From an uncultured Spirochaetales bacterium (GTDB lineage: Bacteria > Spirochaetota > Spirochaetia > Sphaerochaetales > Sphaerochaetaceae), in assembly GCA_949292445.1 (NCBI GenBank), contig CASEZU010000113.1:1-5935 (forward strand): DNA of 5,935 nt, read 5' to 3'. Positions within the stretch are counted from its first letter, which is position 1; each line of letters begins with the position of its first letter. The notes below the pieces were generated by a model, which was given only the letters and a program-made list of their open reading frames with translations, ran no database searches and had not been told where the DNA came from. Below are positions 1 to 5,935 of the stretch, piece by piece. A program made the position numbers and the translations under genes.

Positions 1-1
1 C

Positions 2-709
2 ATAGAAGGACTCAACGCGAAGATCAGGAATGAGAACATTCCGGCGGAGAAAATGCCGTACATCGTCCTGATCATGGATGAGTTCGCCGATCTCATGACG
101 ACGGTCGGCAAGGACATAGAGACATATGTGGCACGCCTGGCTGCGAAGGCGAGAGCTGCCGGAATACATCTGATCCTTGCAACGCAGCGTCCGTCTGCCG
201 ATGTCATCACCGGAACGATAAAGAACAATTTCCCGGCGCGTATCGCTTTTGCGGTATCTTCCGGAACAAACTCCAGGATCATTCTCGATGAGGGCGGCGC
301 TGAGAATCTTCTCGGCAGGGGAGACATGCTTCTGATGGAGCCGTCGACGATGGGCTTCCAGCGTATTCAGGGTGCGTTCCTTTCTGACGATGAGGTGTAT
401 TCAATTGTCGGATTCGCGAAGAAGCACGGTTCTCCGGATTATCTTTCCGAGGACATCTTCGAAGAGCCTGAAGCTCCTGTGGAGAATGATGACGGTGAGC
501 CTGTCTCAGAGGATGATTCCGATGAGGTTCTCTATGAGAGGGCAAAGCAGATCGTCTTCGAGCGCAAATGCGCCTCCGCATCTTTCCTGCAGCGCAGGAT
601 GAAGATCGGCTACAACAGGGCTGCGAGGCTCATTGAGATGATGGAAGAGGACGGTATCATCGGTCCGCAGAACGGCTCCAAGCCCAGGGAAATTCTTAGA
701 TACGAGTGA
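2..709 (+). CDS. ftsK: DNA translocase FtsK/SpoIIIE, C-terminal part (5' end outside window)
   Basis: This is the 3' end of a septum-associated, ATP-driven double-stranded DNA pump that moves chromosome termini through the closing division site. The frame is open from base 2, so the ATG at 53 is internal and the true start lies upstream. About 235 residues are visible. A Walker B strand ending in MDEF (Asp-Glu near visible residues 26-27) is followed by the RecA-like core motifs LATQRPS and LLGRGDML. An acidic, probably flexible linker follows (about nt 430-530). The last ~60 residues (about nt 527-706) form the winged-helix gamma domain, recognisable from FLQRRMKIGYNRAARLIE and GSKPREIL, which in known FtsK reads orienting sequences on DNA. 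Walker A and the N-terminal membrane domain are missing only because of the window edge. The loop SSGTNSR has Gly and Asn where many homologues have Lys and Asp (SSKTDSR-like), a minor variation. The family assignment is very secure. Confidence 0.97.
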   Translation: MEGLNAKIRNENIPAEKMPYIVLIMDEFADLMTTVGKDIETYVARLAAKARAAGIHLILATQRPSADVITGTIKNNFPARIAFAVSSGTNSRIILDEGGAENLLGRGDMLLMEPSTMGFQRIQGAFLSDDEVYSIVGFAKKHGSPDYLSEDIFEEPEAPVENDDGEPVSEDDSDEVLYERAKQIVFERKCASASFLQRRMKIGYNRAARLIEMMEEDGIIGPQNGSKPREILRYE

Positions 710-719
710 TGAGGCAGCT

Positions 720-1529
720 ATGAGAAGTGCAGTCAGAAACGGTGTTCTGATAACGGAGGACCAGGCGGTCCTCCCTGTGACATACCGCGAGGTTCAGTAT
801 TCTTTCTCGGTATATGAGGCATTGAGGATAACGGAAGGTCACGTCGTGCATCTTCCGGATCATCTGATGAGGCTCAGGGAATCGTGCTTGGCCATACATC
901 TGGTCCATCCGTTCTCTGATGAGATGATACAAGCATCGCTCGAGGCCCTGATAAAGGCTGATTCGATTTCGGATGCGACGGCAAGGATCCTCGTCGTCGG
1001 CGGGCCGGAACCGGTGTTCTTTATAACATACACCGATCTCCTGACATATCCTGAGAGCTATTACAGCGAAGGTGTCCCGGTGTCCCTGTACTATGGCGAG
1101 CGTTTCCTTCCGCAGGCAAAGACATCGAACCTTCTGATGCAGTACCTCGCTCTGGAGGAGGCCAAGGGAAGAGGCTGTTTCGAGGCCCTTCTTGTGAACA
1201 GGAAAGGGCAGGTGCTTGAAGGTACAAGGAGCAATTTCTACGGCATGGCCGGCAAGCGCATATATACCGCTCCGGATGAGCTTGTGCTTTCCGGCATCAC
1301 GCGGATCAGTGTGATAAAAGCAGCTGCCGAACTTGGTTTCGAGATTGTCTACATCCCGCCGACGGACACGAATCTCCACATGTTTGACTCACTTTTCATC
1401 TCCTCAACGTCCATGGGGGCGATGCCCGTATCAAGCGTGGGAGGAAATCCGATGCGCCGGACTGAGTGGGATGCTGTCAGGGAAATCTGCGCGCTCGAGC
1501 GCAAATGGGAGATGGATGACAGTTTGTAG
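720..1529 (+). CDS. Class IV PLP-dependent aminotransferase (BCAT / D-amino-acid aminotransferase / aminodeoxychorismate lyase superfamily)
   Basis: This 269-residue cytoplasmic enzyme has the normal length for fold-type IV PLP enzymes. The N-terminal domain has the SVYEAL strand (residues 30-35) and DHLMRLRES (47-55), where Arg51 matches the usual phosphate-contacting position. The PLP lysine is most likely Lys134 in QAKTSNL. It is followed by LEGTRSNF (166-173), whose Glu167 is expected to contact the cofactor ring nitrogen. LSGITR (190-195) and ISSTSMGAMPV (227-237) complete the cofactor and substrate site. The catalytic set looks complete, so the protein should be active. The substrate cannot be fixed from sequence: the family includes branched-chain aminotransferase, D-alanine aminotransferase and 4-amino-4-deoxychorismate lyase (PabC). 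The Ser-Thr-Ser-Met-Gly loop fits a general class IV enzyme and does not decide between them. The ATG at 720 is preceded by GAGG (711-714) with a 5-nt spacer. It lies 10 bp after ftsK, which suggests co-transcription rather than shared function. Confidence 0.93.
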   Translation: MRSAVRNGVLITEDQAVLPVTYREVQYSFSVYEALRITEGHVVHLPDHLMRLRESCLAIHLVHPFSDEMIQASLEALIKADSISDATARILVVGGPEPVFFITYTDLLTYPESYYSEGVPVSLYYGERFLPQAKTSNLLMQYLALEEAKGRGCFEALLVNRKGQVLEGTRSNFYGMAGKRIYTAPDELVLSGITRISVIKAAAELGFEIVYIPPTDTNLHMFDSLFISSTSMGAMPVSSVGGNPMRRTEWDAVREICALERKWEMDDSL

Positions 1530-1553
1530 ACAAAAGGGGCCTTTAACTATATT
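1524..1553 (+). promoter_or_regulatory. Candidate sigma70-type promoter in front of the helicase operon
   Basis: This covers the end of the aminotransferase gene and the start of the only sizeable gap. TAGACA (1527-1532) matches the -35 consensus TTGACA at 5 of 6 positions, and TATATT (1548-1553) matches the -10 consensus TATAAT at 5 of 6. Their 15-nt spacing is short. A 17-nt spacing pairs the same -35 with the weaker TATTGT (1550-1555), and TTGTAG (1524-1529) with an 18-nt spacing is a further possibility. Transcription would start near 1560, leaving a leader of about 40 nt. The position fits the view that the helicase-exporter-acyltransferase block is its own transcription unit. The assignment rests on consensus matching by eye only. 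Confidence 0.4.
1533..1544. repeat. Short inverted repeat AAAGG-GG-CCTTT in the promoter spacer
   Basis: Two perfect 5-bp arms, AAAGG (1533-1537) and CCTTT (1540-1544), are separated by GG. The 2-nt centre is too short for an RNA hairpin loop, so if it means anything it would be a DNA-level site such as a small operator. It sits between the candidate -35 and -10 boxes, where a bound repressor would block polymerase. The arms are so short that chance is a real explanation. Confidence 0.25.
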
Positions 1554-1588
1554 GTCATTCCTGTCGAAGAACCTGAAATACTACCATC

Positions 1589-1592
1589 GAGG
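1589..1592 (+). promoter_or_regulatory. Ribosome binding site of the DEAD-box helicase gene
   Basis: GAGG precedes the ATG at 1603 by a 10-nt spacer in an AT-rich leader. It supports 1603 as the start. The protein also begins directly with the Q-motif region, as expected for compact helicases of this family. Confidence 0.6.
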
Positions 1593-1602
1593 TTTAGAAT
1601 AG

Positions 1603-3306
1603 ATGAAATTCACAGAACTCCCTCTCTCAGAAGAGGTGCTTGCCGGAATAGAGAAGGCAGGCTACACGGACTGTACTCCTGTCCAGGAGACAGTCCTGCC
1701 GGTATCTCTGGCGGGACGCGATGTCATGGTGCAGTCCAAAACAGGAAGCGGAAAGACCGCAGTCTATCTCCTTACAATTCTGGAGAAATACAGCAGAAAC
1801 AACGGAAGCGCAGCCCTTATTGTCTCTCCGACCAGGGAACTGGCTGTCCAGATCGAGGAGGATGCCAGAATCCTCTCGGCGGGTTTCCCGGACTATCGCA
1901 TAGGCTGCTTCTACGGAGGTGTCGGCTACAAGGAGCAGAATGAGGAGCTTGCTTCAGGCCTCAATCTTTATGTGGGAACGCCTGGGCGCCTTCTTGATTT
2001 CGCTAAGTCCAACAAGCTCGATTTCCGCTGTTTTGACACCGTTGTCCTCGATGAGGCTGACCGCATGTTCGACATGGGATTCTATCCTGATGTCCAGTCT
2101 ATGTTCGCCCAAATGGTCAGTCCTAAGGAGAGGCAGACGATGCTCTTCTCCGCGACGCTTTCTACAAAGGTCCGGAATCTCGCATGGCAGTACATGGCTG
2201 ATCCCGAGGAGATAGCCGTGCAGCCTGAGGAGATAACCGTGAAGAAGATCCAGCAGGAGCTTTTCCACGTCACCAAGGCTGAGAAATTCGGGCTCCTGCT
2301 CTCGATTCTGAAGAAGATCAATCCCTCCTCCTGCCTTATCTTCACCAATACGAAGGATATGGCGGTCGAAGTCTCCAAGCGCCTTGTGATGAACGGATAC
2401 AAATCCGAGTATCTGATGGGGGATATGCCGCAATCGAAGAGGCTGAAGACTCTTGAGAAGATGAAGGAAGGGCAGCTGCCGTTCCTTGTCGCGACGGATG
2501 TCGCAGCCAGAGGCCTGCAGATCGATGACCTCGAGCTTGTCGTCAACTACGACATCCCGGAGGATTTCGAGAGCTATGTCCACCGCATTGGGCGCACGGC
2601 AAGGGCTGGGAAATCGGGGAAGGCCATCACCCTCGCATGCGAGGAGTATATCTACGGGCTGGAGCCGATTGAGAACTACATCCAGATGAAGATACCTGTG
2701 GTATGGCCGGATGAGGCTGGGCTCGAGGCTGTGGAGGACAAGAGCGCAGGCTATCATTACCGTTCTGTACGCCCGTCATCCAGAAGAGTGGAAAGAAGCG
2801 GGGAGCGCAGACGCGGAGAGAGACGCCAGGGGCCTGCAGGCTCAAGGGGCCAGCACAGAAGCGCAGAGCGCGATGCAAAGGCAAAGAAGAGCGAGAGCAA
2901 GGAGTATGAGAAGCTCTCCGCCATGTCCCTTGAGGAAAGAATGGCCTACTACAGGAATGAGTTCGGCGGAGAGAAGGGTCCGGCAGCGGCAGCATCTGAG
3001 AAGAACGGAAAGGCACAGGGACAGCAGAAGCCGAGAAAGCAGCAGAAGAAGGCTGCCAGACCTCAGCAGGGACAGAAAACCCATCCGCAGGGACAGGGCC
3101 AGCAGCAGAAGAGCGCTGCTCCGAAAAGCTCCCAGCGTCCTCAGCCCAAGCGCACGCAGGACAGGAACAGGCCGCAGCCTGCAAAGACGCAGAGCGAAGC
3201 CGTGAGAAAGACGTCTGCAAAGCCGGCGGAAGGACAGAGCGCGGAAGTGAAGAGCGCGAGAAAGGGTATCTTCGCCAGAATAAAGGCAAGAATATTCGGG
3301 GAGTGA
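1603..3306 (+). CDS. DEAD-box ATP-dependent RNA helicase, RhlB/RhlE-like, with long basic Gln-rich tail
   Basis: This 567-residue RNA helicase has a complete motif set. The Q motif uses Phe3 and Gln28; motif I is SKTGSGKT (45-52, Lys51); Ia is PTREL (76-80); Ib is TPGR (126-129); II is DEAD (150-153); III is SAT (183-185); V is ATDVAARGLQID (297-308); VI is HRIGRTAR (327-334). The core ends near residue 350 and is followed by an IENYIQMKIPV stretch resembling that of RhlB. It should unwind short RNA duplexes, with likely roles in mRNA decay, ribosome assembly or cold adaptation. Residues ~385-567 are low-complexity, rich in Arg, Lys, Gln, Pro and Ser, and probably disordered. They are interrupted by an ordered-looking island (about 434-455) and end in an amphipathic GIFARIKARIFG segment (555-566). 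The ABC exporter starts one base after its stop. The family is certain; whether it takes part in a degradosome is not shown by the sequence. Confidence 0.97.
   Translation: MKFTELPLSEEVLAGIEKAGYTDCTPVQETVLPVSLAGRDVMVQSKTGSGKTAVYLLTILEKYSRNNGSAALIVSPTRELAVQIEEDARILSAGFPDYRIGCFYGGVGYKEQNEELASGLNLYVGTPGRLLDFAKSNKLDFRCFDTVVLDEADRMFDMGFYPDVQSMFAQMVSPKERQTMLFSATLSTKVRNLAWQYMADPEEIAVQPEEITVKKIQQELFHVTKAEKFGLLLSILKKINPSSCLIFTNTKDMAVEVSKRLVMNGYKSEYLMGDMPQSKRLKTLEKMKEGQLPFLVATDVAARGLQIDDLELVVNYDIPEDFESYVHRIGRTARAGKSGKAITLACEEYIYGLEPIENYIQMKIPVVWPDEAGLEAVEDKSAGYHYRSVRPSSRRVERSGERRRGERRQGPAGSRGQHRSAERDAKAKKSESKEYEKLSAMSLEERMAYYRNEFGGEKGPAAAASEKNGKAQGQQKPRKQQKKAARPQQGQKTHPQGQGQQQKSAAPKSSQRPQPKRTQDRNRPQPAKTQSEAVRKTSAKPAEGQSAEVKSARKGIFARIKARIFGE
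3016..3096 (+). repeat. Three in-frame CAGGGACAG repeats in the helicase tail
   Basis: CAGGGACAG occurs at 3016-3024, 3067-3075 and 3088-3096, each in frame and encoding Gln-Gly-Gln. The copies lie in the part of the gene that encodes the Gln/Lys-rich tail. They look like products of low-complexity expansion within a disordered coding segment rather than a DNA-level element, and such segments tend to vary in length between strains. Confidence 0.6.
3298..3303 (+). promoter_or_regulatory. Ribosome binding site of the ABC exporter, inside the end of the helicase gene
   Basis: GGGGAG is made from the last codons of the helicase (…Gly-Glu, then TGA at 3304-3306). It sits 4 nt before the ATG at 3308. 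The spacing is tight, and a ribosome terminating on the helicase would cover this site, so reinitiation or translational coupling is likely. Confidence 0.6.
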
Positions 3307-3307
3307 G

Positions 3308-5023
3308 ATGCTTCGTCGGTTCTGCTCTTATTACAGATATTACAAAGGGCTCTTTGCCCTGGATATGGCAGCAGCGCTTGTTTCATCGCTGCTGTCGCTT
3401 CTTTCTCCCGCGATAGTCCGCCATATTCTCTCTGCGGCGCTTCCTGCGGGGATGTTCATCCAGATCATGTGGATGCTCATTGCAATCATCGTCATCTACA
3501 TGATCCAGGCCGGAGCCACATTCATAAGGATCAAGTGGGGGCATTACCTTGGAGTATGGATGGAGAACAGGATGCGGTCGGAGCTTTTCTCCCATCTGCA
3601 GTGCCTCTCATTCTCATACTTCGACAGGACAAAGACGGGAACGATCATGAGCCGCATCACGAATGATCTCTTCAACATCGCGGAGGTTGCCCATCACTGT
3701 CCCGAGGATTTCCTCATCTCCATCGCGACGATTGTCGGCGCATATGCGTTCATGTTCTCGTTCTCCTGGCAGCTGGCACTTGTCTCAGTCATTCCGCTGC
3801 CATTGATGCTCGTGTACGGCATTGTTTTCAACCACCGGCTGAAGGAGCGGAACAGGGCCATAAGGCGTACTATCGCCGAGGTGAATGTTGCAGCGGAGAA
3901 CTCGATACAGGGTATCAAGGAGGTCAAGAGCTACTCACAGGAGAAACTGCAGGAGAGCAAGTTTGATGAGACGAACGTGAAGCTCAAGACCTCGCGCGAG
4001 AAGATGTATCACACGATGGCCCAGTACCAGACAGGCATTGGTTTCATGCGGGATTTCTACTATTTCATGACTATCGCGGGCGGAATCATCCTCATCGCCC
4101 TTGACCGCGTCGCAGTCTATGATCTTGTCACATTCCTCCTCTATGTCTCAGTTGTCCTTCCTCCAATCGACAGGCTGATAAACTTCACCGAGCAGTTCAC
4201 GCAGGGCATGGCCTCATTCGAGCGTTTCACGGAGGTGCTGGACATAAAGCCGCAGATTGAGGACAAGCCTGATGCCGTGCCGCTTCATGTGACGGAGGGA
4301 ACCATAGATTTCTCCGATGTCTCATTCTCCTATGAGTCCGATGACAGGGAGATAGTCATAAACGGCCTCGATCTCCATATTCCAGGCGGTTCGAAAGCAG
4401 CGCTTGTCGGAGAGTCAGGAGCTGGAAAATCCACGATAGTATCGCTTCTCGGGCGTTTCTATGAGCGCGAGGGCGGAAGCATCACCATCGATGGAACTGA
4501 TATTGCGGACGTAACGCAGAAATCCCTCCATGAAGCAATCGGCTTCGTGCAGCAGAATGTATTCCTTTTCGATGCCTCCATCAGGGAGAATCTCCGCTAT
4601 GGCAAGACGGATGCAACGGATGAGGAGATGTGGGAGGCGCTGAGGAATGCCAATCTCTATGATTTCGTCTCATCGCTTCCCGATGGGCTCGATACTGAGG
4701 TAGGAGAGCGCGGAACAAGGCTTTCAGGTGGACAGAAGCAGCGTCTTTCCATCGCCCGTATTTTCCTGAAGAATCCGAAGATCCTCGTTTTTGATGAGGC
4801 TACGAGCTCTCTCGACACAGAGAGCGAGAAGATGATTCAGGAGGCGTTCGACCGCCTCGCTGAAGGGCGTACCTCCATCGTGATAGCGCACAGGTTATCA
4901 ACGGTGAGGGATTCGGATATAATCTTTGTGATCGATAAAGGCAGAGTGAAAGAGAAGGGAACGCATCAGGAGCTTCTGGATATGAAAGGGCTCTATTACC
5001 GTCTCTATTCGCTGAAGGACTGA
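3308..5023 (+). CDS. Half-size ABC exporter (type IV fold, MsbA/multidrug-like), membrane and ATPase domains fused
   Basis: This inner-membrane exporter subunit has 571 residues, the usual length for half-transporters that work as dimers. An N-terminal membrane domain (about 1-310) has about six hydrophobic segments, roughly at 15-42, 50-75, 136-157, 158-178, 248-268 and 270-290. The intracellular loops show the family pattern FSYFDRTKTGTIMSRITND (102-120) and an IKEVKSYSQE coupling region (203-212). The ATPase domain (about 330-571) is complete: Tyr342 as A-loop aromatic, Walker A GESGAGKST (368-376), Q-loop Gln416, signature LSGGQ (472-476), Walker B ending Asp496-Glu497, D-loop SSLD (500-503) and His528. 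With the catalytic Glu present and no paralogous partner next to it in the window, a homodimer is the simplest model. Substrate candidates are lipids, drugs or peptides, and the sequence does not decide. The N-terminus (MLRRFCSYYRYYKGLF) looks like the normal family start. It lies 1 bp after the helicase and 6 bp before the acyltransferase. Confidence 0.95.
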   Translation: MLRRFCSYYRYYKGLFALDMAAALVSSLLSLLSPAIVRHILSAALPAGMFIQIMWMLIAIIVIYMIQAGATFIRIKWGHYLGVWMENRMRSELFSHLQCLSFSYFDRTKTGTIMSRITNDLFNIAEVAHHCPEDFLISIATIVGAYAFMFSFSWQLALVSVIPLPLMLVYGIVFNHRLKERNRAIRRTIAEVNVAAENSIQGIKEVKSYSQEKLQESKFDETNVKLKTSREKMYHTMAQYQTGIGFMRDFYYFMTIAGGIILIALDRVAVYDLVTFLLYVSVVLPPIDRLINFTEQFTQGMASFERFTEVLDIKPQIEDKPDAVPLHVTEGTIDFSDVSFSYESDDREIVINGLDLHIPGGSKAALVGESGAGKSTIVSLLGRFYEREGGSITIDGTDIADVTQKSLHEAIGFVQQNVFLFDASIRENLRYGKTDATDEEMWEALRNANLYDFVSSLPDGLDTEVGERGTRLSGGQKQRLSIARIFLKNPKILVFDEATSSLDTESEKMIQEAFDRLAEGRTSIVIAHRLSTVRDSDIIFVIDKGRVKEKGTHQELLDMKGLYYRLYSLKD

Positions 5024-5029
5024 TTTCTG

Positions 5030-5782
5030 ATGAAGAAGAGGATACGAGTTACTGTAGGCTTTGCCCTGATTGCGCCTGTTTTCCTGGTGCTTTCAATTGT
5101 GGTGGTGATTCTTGGCCATCTGCTTTCATGGATGAAGCTAGAGAGGGCGAGCGAGAAGACAGTTCACTTCCTGCTTGATATCCTGATTGCCTGGATTTTC
5201 ATCTGTCTGGGCGTCAGGCTGCATGTTGATGGCCGGGAGAATATTCCGCGCTGGGGCACGAAGGTGTGTTATATCGCGAATCATCAGTCCATGATGGATA
5301 TTCCTGTCCTCTACGGCGCCGGAATGTGGTGCGGCCTTGTTGCCAAGCAGGAGCTGTTCAGGATCCCTGTTCTCAACTGGCTTCTGAAGATCCTCAAGTG
5401 TGTTGCTATTGACCGTTCCTCGCTCAGAGAAAGCCTCAAGTCGATAATGACGGGCATTGAACGCATAGAGTCCGGTTATCCGATGGGGATTTTCCCTGAG
5501 GGCACCAGAAGCAAGACCGGAGAGATTGCGGAGATGAAGGCCGGTGCTTTCAAGATGGCCACCAGGCCTAAGGCGCTTGTCGTTCCTGTTGCTCTCAAGA
5601 ATACCAGAAACACAATGGAGGCAGCCGACAGCTTCCGCCCTGTGCATGTTTATGTCAGGATAATGAAGGGCATCGATACAGCGGCTCTTGATGAGGAAGG
5701 TCTCAAGACTCTCCATACAGCTGTCGAGAACGAGATCAGGACGGCGTACGCGGAGCTGCCCGGACCATATGATAAGCGCTGA
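5030..5782 (+). CDS. plsC: 1-acyl-sn-glycerol-3-phosphate acyltransferase (PlsC/LPLAT family)
   Basis: This membrane-bound enzyme of 250 residues is expected to acylate lysophosphatidic acid to phosphatidic acid, the second acylation in phospholipid synthesis. Two hydrophobic segments (about 8-30 and 46-64) anchor it. The catalytic NHQSMMD motif follows, with His85 and Asp90 in the HX4D arrangement. Block II (about 106-129, KQELFRIPVLNWLLK to AIDR), block III FPEGTRS (155-161) and block IV VVPVAL (184-189) are all present and in the usual order and spacing, so the enzyme looks intact. AAGGA (5015-5019), inside the end of the exporter gene, sits 10 nt before the ATG at 5030. A related role, such as acylating another lysolipid or ornithine lipid, cannot be excluded because the LPLAT family is broad. 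Coupling to the upstream exporter suggests shared expression with envelope synthesis. Its last 14 bases overlap the next gene. Confidence 0.93.
   Translation: MKKRIRVTVGFALIAPVFLVLSIVVVILGHLLSWMKLERASEKTVHFLLDILIAWIFICLGVRLHVDGRENIPRWGTKVCYIANHQSMMDIPVLYGAGMWCGLVAKQELFRIPVLNWLLKILKCVAIDRSSLRESLKSIMTGIERIESGYPMGIFPEGTRSKTGEIAEMKAGAFKMATRPKALVVPVALKNTRNTMEAADSFRPVHVYVRIMKGIDTAALDEEGLKTLHTAVENEIRTAYAELPGPYDKR
5752..5755 (+). promoter_or_regulatory. Probable ribosome binding site of the overlapping ABC ATPase gene
   Basis: GGAG lies within the acyltransferase coding sequence, with a 13-nt spacer to the ATG at 5769. The spacing is somewhat long, but this is the best purine-rich match and supports 5769 as the start. 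Translation is probably helped by ribosomes finishing plsC a few codons downstream. Confidence 0.45.
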
Positions 5783-5935
5783 CATATCCTTTTCCTACAG
5801 CGATGGAACGGAGATTTTCAGCAGCTTCAGGTTCTCGATTCCTTCCGGAGGGAAGCTGAGGATCATATCCGATCCCGGAAGCGGCAAGACAACACTTGCA
5901 AGGATACTGACAGGCTCCGTCCCTTCATACAGCGG
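5769..5935 (+). CDS. ABC transporter ATP-binding protein, N-terminal 55 residues (3' end outside window); possibly ECF/CbiO-type
   Basis: A reading frame opens at ATG 5769, 14 bp inside plsC, and stays open to the window edge. The 55 visible residues follow the start of an ABC nucleotide-binding domain: an ISFSYSDG strand with Tyr10 as the A-loop aromatic, an IFSSFRFSIPSGGKLRII segment, then a Walker A of the form SDPGSGKTT (34-42, Lys40) and LARILTGSVPSYSG. There is no membrane domain before it, so this is a stand-alone ATPase rather than an exporter half. The GSVPSYSG end is reminiscent of energy-coupling-factor (CbiO/EcfA) ATPases, which often read GLIP… here; this is a resemblance, not proof. 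The first Walker A glycine is Ser34. The following genes, outside the window, would be expected to include its membrane partner if the guess is right. The ABC assignment is strong; the subfamily is uncertain. Confidence 0.8.
   Translation, partial: MISADISFSYSDGTEIFSSFRFSIPSGGKLRIISDPGSGKTTLARILTGSVPSYS

Noticed and set aside
696..1379. 227-residue open frame on the - strand opposite the aminotransferase
   Set aside because: The + strand frame carries a full set of class IV aminotransferase motifs. The antisense product shows no recognisable domain and no convincing ribosome binding site.
1530..1602. Intrinsic terminator between the aminotransferase and the helicase
   Set aside because: There is no stable GC stem followed by a T-run. 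The only palindrome has a 2-nt centre and 5-bp arms.
2466..2474. Possible FtsK orienting sequence (GGGNAGGG) suggested by GAAGGAAGGGCAG
   Set aside because: Only a 7-of-8 match, and I saw no full match elsewhere in the window. The orienting sequence in this organism is unknown.
1954..2757. 267-residue open frame on the - strand opposite the helicase core
   Set aside because: It lies entirely over the conserved DEAD-box motifs of the + strand and is best explained by codon composition.
2627..3289. Long open frames in other frames over the helicase tail (- strand 2627-3289 and + strand 2711-3205)
   Set aside because: The low-complexity, Arg/Gln/Lys-rich tail is poor in stop-generating codons in other frames. 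The products are biased Ser/Arg/Pro/Leu-rich sequences without domain character.
5138..5785. 215-residue open frame on the - strand opposite plsC
   Set aside because: It mirrors a gene with all four acyltransferase blocks and shows no domain of its own.
1..5935. tRNA, rRNA, CRISPR array, insertion sequence, prophage or defence genes
   Set aside because: Nothing of these kinds was seen. The window is filled almost end to end by housekeeping-type coding sequence of uniform codon style.

Overview
The window is a densely packed bacterial chromosome segment in which every supported gene lies on the + strand. It holds, in order: the 3' end of an FtsK/SpoIIIE DNA translocase gene, a class IV PLP aminotransferase, a DEAD-box RNA helicase with a long basic Gln-rich tail, a single-chain (half-size) ABC exporter, a PlsC-type acyltransferase, and the first 55 codons of a second, different ABC ATPase that runs off the right edge. 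G+C content looks moderate, roughly 50-55% by eye. Codon use is similar across the genes, with frequent ATA and AGG codons, and nothing suggests recent transfer, a phage or a mobile element. The style of the proteins (RhlB-like helicase with a charged tail, FtsK and class IV aminotransferase side by side) would fit a host-associated spirochaete of the Sphaerochaetaceae/Treponemataceae type or a related anaerobe. This taxonomic guess is tentative because no rRNA or other strong marker is present.

Layout: ftsK (to 709) and the aminotransferase (720-1529) are 10 bp apart and probably co-transcribed. The one real intergenic gap follows (1530-1602, 73 bp). It is AT-richer than the genes and contains a plausible sigma70-type promoter with a small inverted repeat in its spacer. 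From there the helicase (1603-3306), ABC exporter (3308-5023), acyltransferase (5030-5782) and second ABC ATPase (5769 to beyond 5935) are separated by 1 bp, 6 bp and a 14-bp overlap. This is the arrangement of a translationally coupled operon. No intrinsic terminator was seen anywhere.

How the genes may work together: ftsK serves chromosome segregation at division and the aminotransferase serves amino-acid or folate-precursor metabolism. The downstream block combines RNA remodelling with envelope functions: an exporter of the MsbA/multidrug type, a phosphatidic-acid-forming acyltransferase, and what may be the ATPase of an importer. This looks like a housekeeping operon of growth and envelope genes rather than a dedicated pathway. 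I found no convincing undescribed system. The points most worth a second look are the unusual Walker A of the last, truncated ATPase, the tail architecture of the helicase (an ordered island plus a terminal amphipathic helix), and the exporter/acyltransferase pairing.
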